From an uncultured Bacteroidales bacterium (GTDB lineage: Bacteria > Bacteroidota > Bacteroidia > Bacteroidales > WCHB1-69), in contig CALECM010000075.1 of the NCBI GenBank assembly GCA_937949745.1, forward strand, positions 1 through 7,378: DNA of 7,378 nucleotides. Direction: 5' to 3'. Of the stretch, positions 6,005 through 7,378 are shown piece after piece. The position numbers and the translations under genes are program-made. Every line of letters begins with the position of its first letter. Position 1 is the stretch's first letter. The notes beneath the pieces are model-generated. The model was not told the origin of the DNA. It searched no databases and saw only the letters and a program-made list of their open reading frames with translations.

Positions 6005-7183
6005 ATGCCCAAAAAAGATAAGCATGTAATCCGGAAAGTTGTTATCGGATCATTATTGGCGCTTAATATTTTCTTTGCCGCGGCTTTTCTTTTCTCTTTC
6101 CTGGCACATTATATTTCTCCGGAACATTCTGTACTGGTGGCCTATTGCGGATTGGCATTCCCTTACCTGATGTTCGTCAATCTTTTCTTTACCGTCATGT
6201 GGATCTTTATCCGTTACCGGTATCTTTTTATCTCATTGACCTTACTCCTGCTTAATGTTAATAATATCGATAAATATTACCAGCTCCGGGGGACCGAAAA
6301 ACCTGAGAAATGTGAGAACTGTATCAAAGTGATGAATTATAATGCCAAATTATTCGGGGTTTATAATTCGAACAATAAGCAGCAAAGGGAAAAAGACCGG
6401 GATCAAATCTTAAGGTTTCTGCAGGAGGAAAGACCGGATATCGTCTGCTTCCAGGAGTATTTTTACGATAAAAGCGGTAAACTGGAATTCAATACGACCG
6501 ATTCGTTACTGTCCGTATTAAGATTAAACAAGCGTACTCCCAAAGAGACGAAGAATTATTATTCCCAGTATTTCCCTACTGACCTTAAAGATGAGTATTA
6601 TTACGGCGTAGCTATTTTCAGCCGTTATAAGATCGTAAACACTGATTTTATTGCATTGCCCGACAGTAATAGTGCCAACGGTGCTTTATTCGCGGATATC
6701 AAATATAAAAATGATACGATCCGGATTTACAGTCTTCATTTGGAATCTTTCCATATGGATCCGATGGATTATGAAACGGGAAGAATGATCCTGCAACGGG
6801 ATATCCAGGATCCGGATTTCAACAAAAATGCCAGGAAATTGTCCCGGAAAATGAATGTGGCTTTCCGTAAAAGAGCCGCGCAGGCTAACGTAATCAGGGC
6901 CCACATGGACAGTTGCCGTTATCCGGTGATCGTTTGCGGCGATTTTAACGATACGCCCGCCTCTTACGTTACCCACAAAATAGGGAAAGGACTTAGCGAT
7001 ACATTCCGTACCGGCGGTTCGGGAGAAGCCGTGACTTACATTGGAGATGCTTTTCCTTCATACAGGATCGATTATATTTTCCATGATAAGAAATTTAGTT
7101 CATACGGACATACCGTCGCTGAACAATTAACCGTTTCCGATCATTATCCAATATATTCTTATATATCCATTAAGAAAAGGTGA
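6005..7183 (+). CDS. Membrane-anchored endonuclease/exonuclease/phosphatase (EEP) family protein
   Basis: A 392-residue protein in two parts. Residues about 10-35, 42-63 and 65-86 are three hydrophobic membrane segments. From about 106 to the end is a complete EEP (DNase I-like) domain of metal-dependent phosphoester hydrolases. Visible motifs are MNYNAK with N113, FQE with the metal ligand E151, SLHLES with H245, GDFND with D313 and N315, RIDYIF with D356, and the terminal SDHYPI with D379 and H380. The active site therefore looks intact. Relatives act on nucleic acids, phosphoinositides, sphingomyelin or lipid-linked phosphates; motifs do not decide the substrate. With three membrane helices the catalytic domain is expected on the outer (periplasmic) face, which makes lipids or extracytoplasmic nucleic acids plausible. 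That topology is inference. The gene sits 6 nt after the second rhomboid and 17 nt before the next gene. Confidence 0.9.
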   Translation: MPKKDKHVIRKVVIGSLLALNIFFAAAFLFSFLAHYISPEHSVLVAYCGLAFPYLMFVNLFFTVMWIFIRYRYLFISLTLLLLNVNNIDKYYQLRGTEKPEKCENCIKVMNYNAKLFGVYNSNNKQQREKDRDQILRFLQEERPDIVCFQEYFYDKSGKLEFNTTDSLLSVLRLNKRTPKETKNYYSQYFPTDLKDEYYYGVAIFSRYKIVNTDFIALPDSNSANGALFADIKYKNDTIRIYSLHLESFHMDPMDYETGRMILQRDIQDPDFNKNARKLSRKMNVAFRKRAAQANVIRAHMDSCRYPVIVCGDFNDTPASYVTHKIGKGLSDTFRTGGSGEAVTYIGDAFPSYRIDYIFHDKKFSSYGHTVAEQLTVSDHYPIYSYISIKKR

Positions 7184-7200
7184 GAAAATCAAAATAAACC

Positions 7201-7378
7201 ATGACCAAATTTTTATATGCTATGTTTCCTGTTATCGTACTCTTATTATGGGGTGGAATCAATTATTACGCGGGCTTAAGGCTGTGGCAGGCCCTGTCAT
7301 TACCCGCCGGTTTTAAAGTGTTTTATGTTATCATATTTGTATTGCTGGCGATATCTTTTCCGTTAGTTATGGTTTTCA
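7201..7378 (+). CDS. N-terminus of a membrane protein, possibly YkuE-like metallophosphoesterase, cut by right edge
   Basis: The frame opens at ATG 7201 and is open to the window end (59 codons). The visible part is one or two membrane helices: residues about 4-18 (FLYAMFPVIVLLLWGG) and 38-59, joined by INYYAGLRLWQAL. The pattern of a short N-terminal helix, N-Y-Y-x-G-L-R-x-W-Q-A-L and a second helix resembles the membrane anchor before the calcineurin-like phosphoesterase domain in Bacteroidota YkuE-type proteins. The diagnostic metal-binding motifs (GDxHG, GNHD) would lie beyond the edge, so this rests on the anchor alone. It starts 17 nt after the EEP gene, so it is the fourth gene of the same likely operon. 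Confidence 0.6.
   Translation, partial: MTKFLYAMFPVIVLLLWGGINYYAGLRLWQALSLPAGFKVFYVIIFVLLAISFPLVMVF

Overview
The window looks like chromosomal DNA of a member of the Bacteroidota, most likely Bacteroidales. Three genes are preceded by the same TATTTTTG octamer, a perfect fit to the Bacteroidota sigma factor -7 consensus TAnnTTTG. Starts lack strong Shine-Dalgarno sequences. The protein families also fit: a rhomboid with the C-terminal extension typical of this phylum, a DUF2147 protein, and a membrane-anchored endonuclease/exonuclease/phosphatase (EEP) protein. The genus cannot be named from the sequence alone.

Left part, minus strand (1-3210). Two genes point left. The downstream one runs off the left edge after about 218 residues. 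It carries a DUF4157 domain (the 'eCIS core' domain) with an HEAWH zinc-protease-like motif, preceded by a charged linker with short IQRE-type repeats. It has its own -7 box and a possible operator, and is separated by a strong hairpin from the larger gene at 826-3210. That gene encodes a secreted protein of about 794 residues: signal peptide, three diverged repeats of about 47 residues with a G-x-W-Y/F...GPW core, an extremely Tyr/Trp/Gly-rich segment, and an Arg/Pro/Asn/Gln tail with at least eight TRP/VRP motifs. It belongs to a widespread but functionally unknown family sometimes labelled 'carbohydrate-binding family V/XII'.

Middle (3211-4195). A divergent intergenic region is followed by a short plus-strand gene for an exported DUF2147 protein. 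The position of its promoter argues for a start at 3574 rather than further upstream.

Right part, plus strand (4196-7378). A tight cluster encodes two rhomboid intramembrane serine proteases with intact Ser/His catalytic dyads but different decorations, an EEP-domain protein with an N-terminal membrane bundle, and the first 59 codons of another membrane protein (possibly a YkuE-like metallophosphoesterase). Gaps of 45, 6 and 17 nt and a promoter before the first rhomboid suggest one operon devoted to membrane proteolysis and membrane-associated phosphoester hydrolysis; the joint substrate is unknown.

The most system-like signals are the truncated DUF4157 protein, whose toxin or injection-system context would lie to the left, and the repeat-rich secreted protein. 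No complete undescribed system can be demonstrated inside the window. There are no tRNA, rRNA, CRISPR or insertion-sequence features that I could support.
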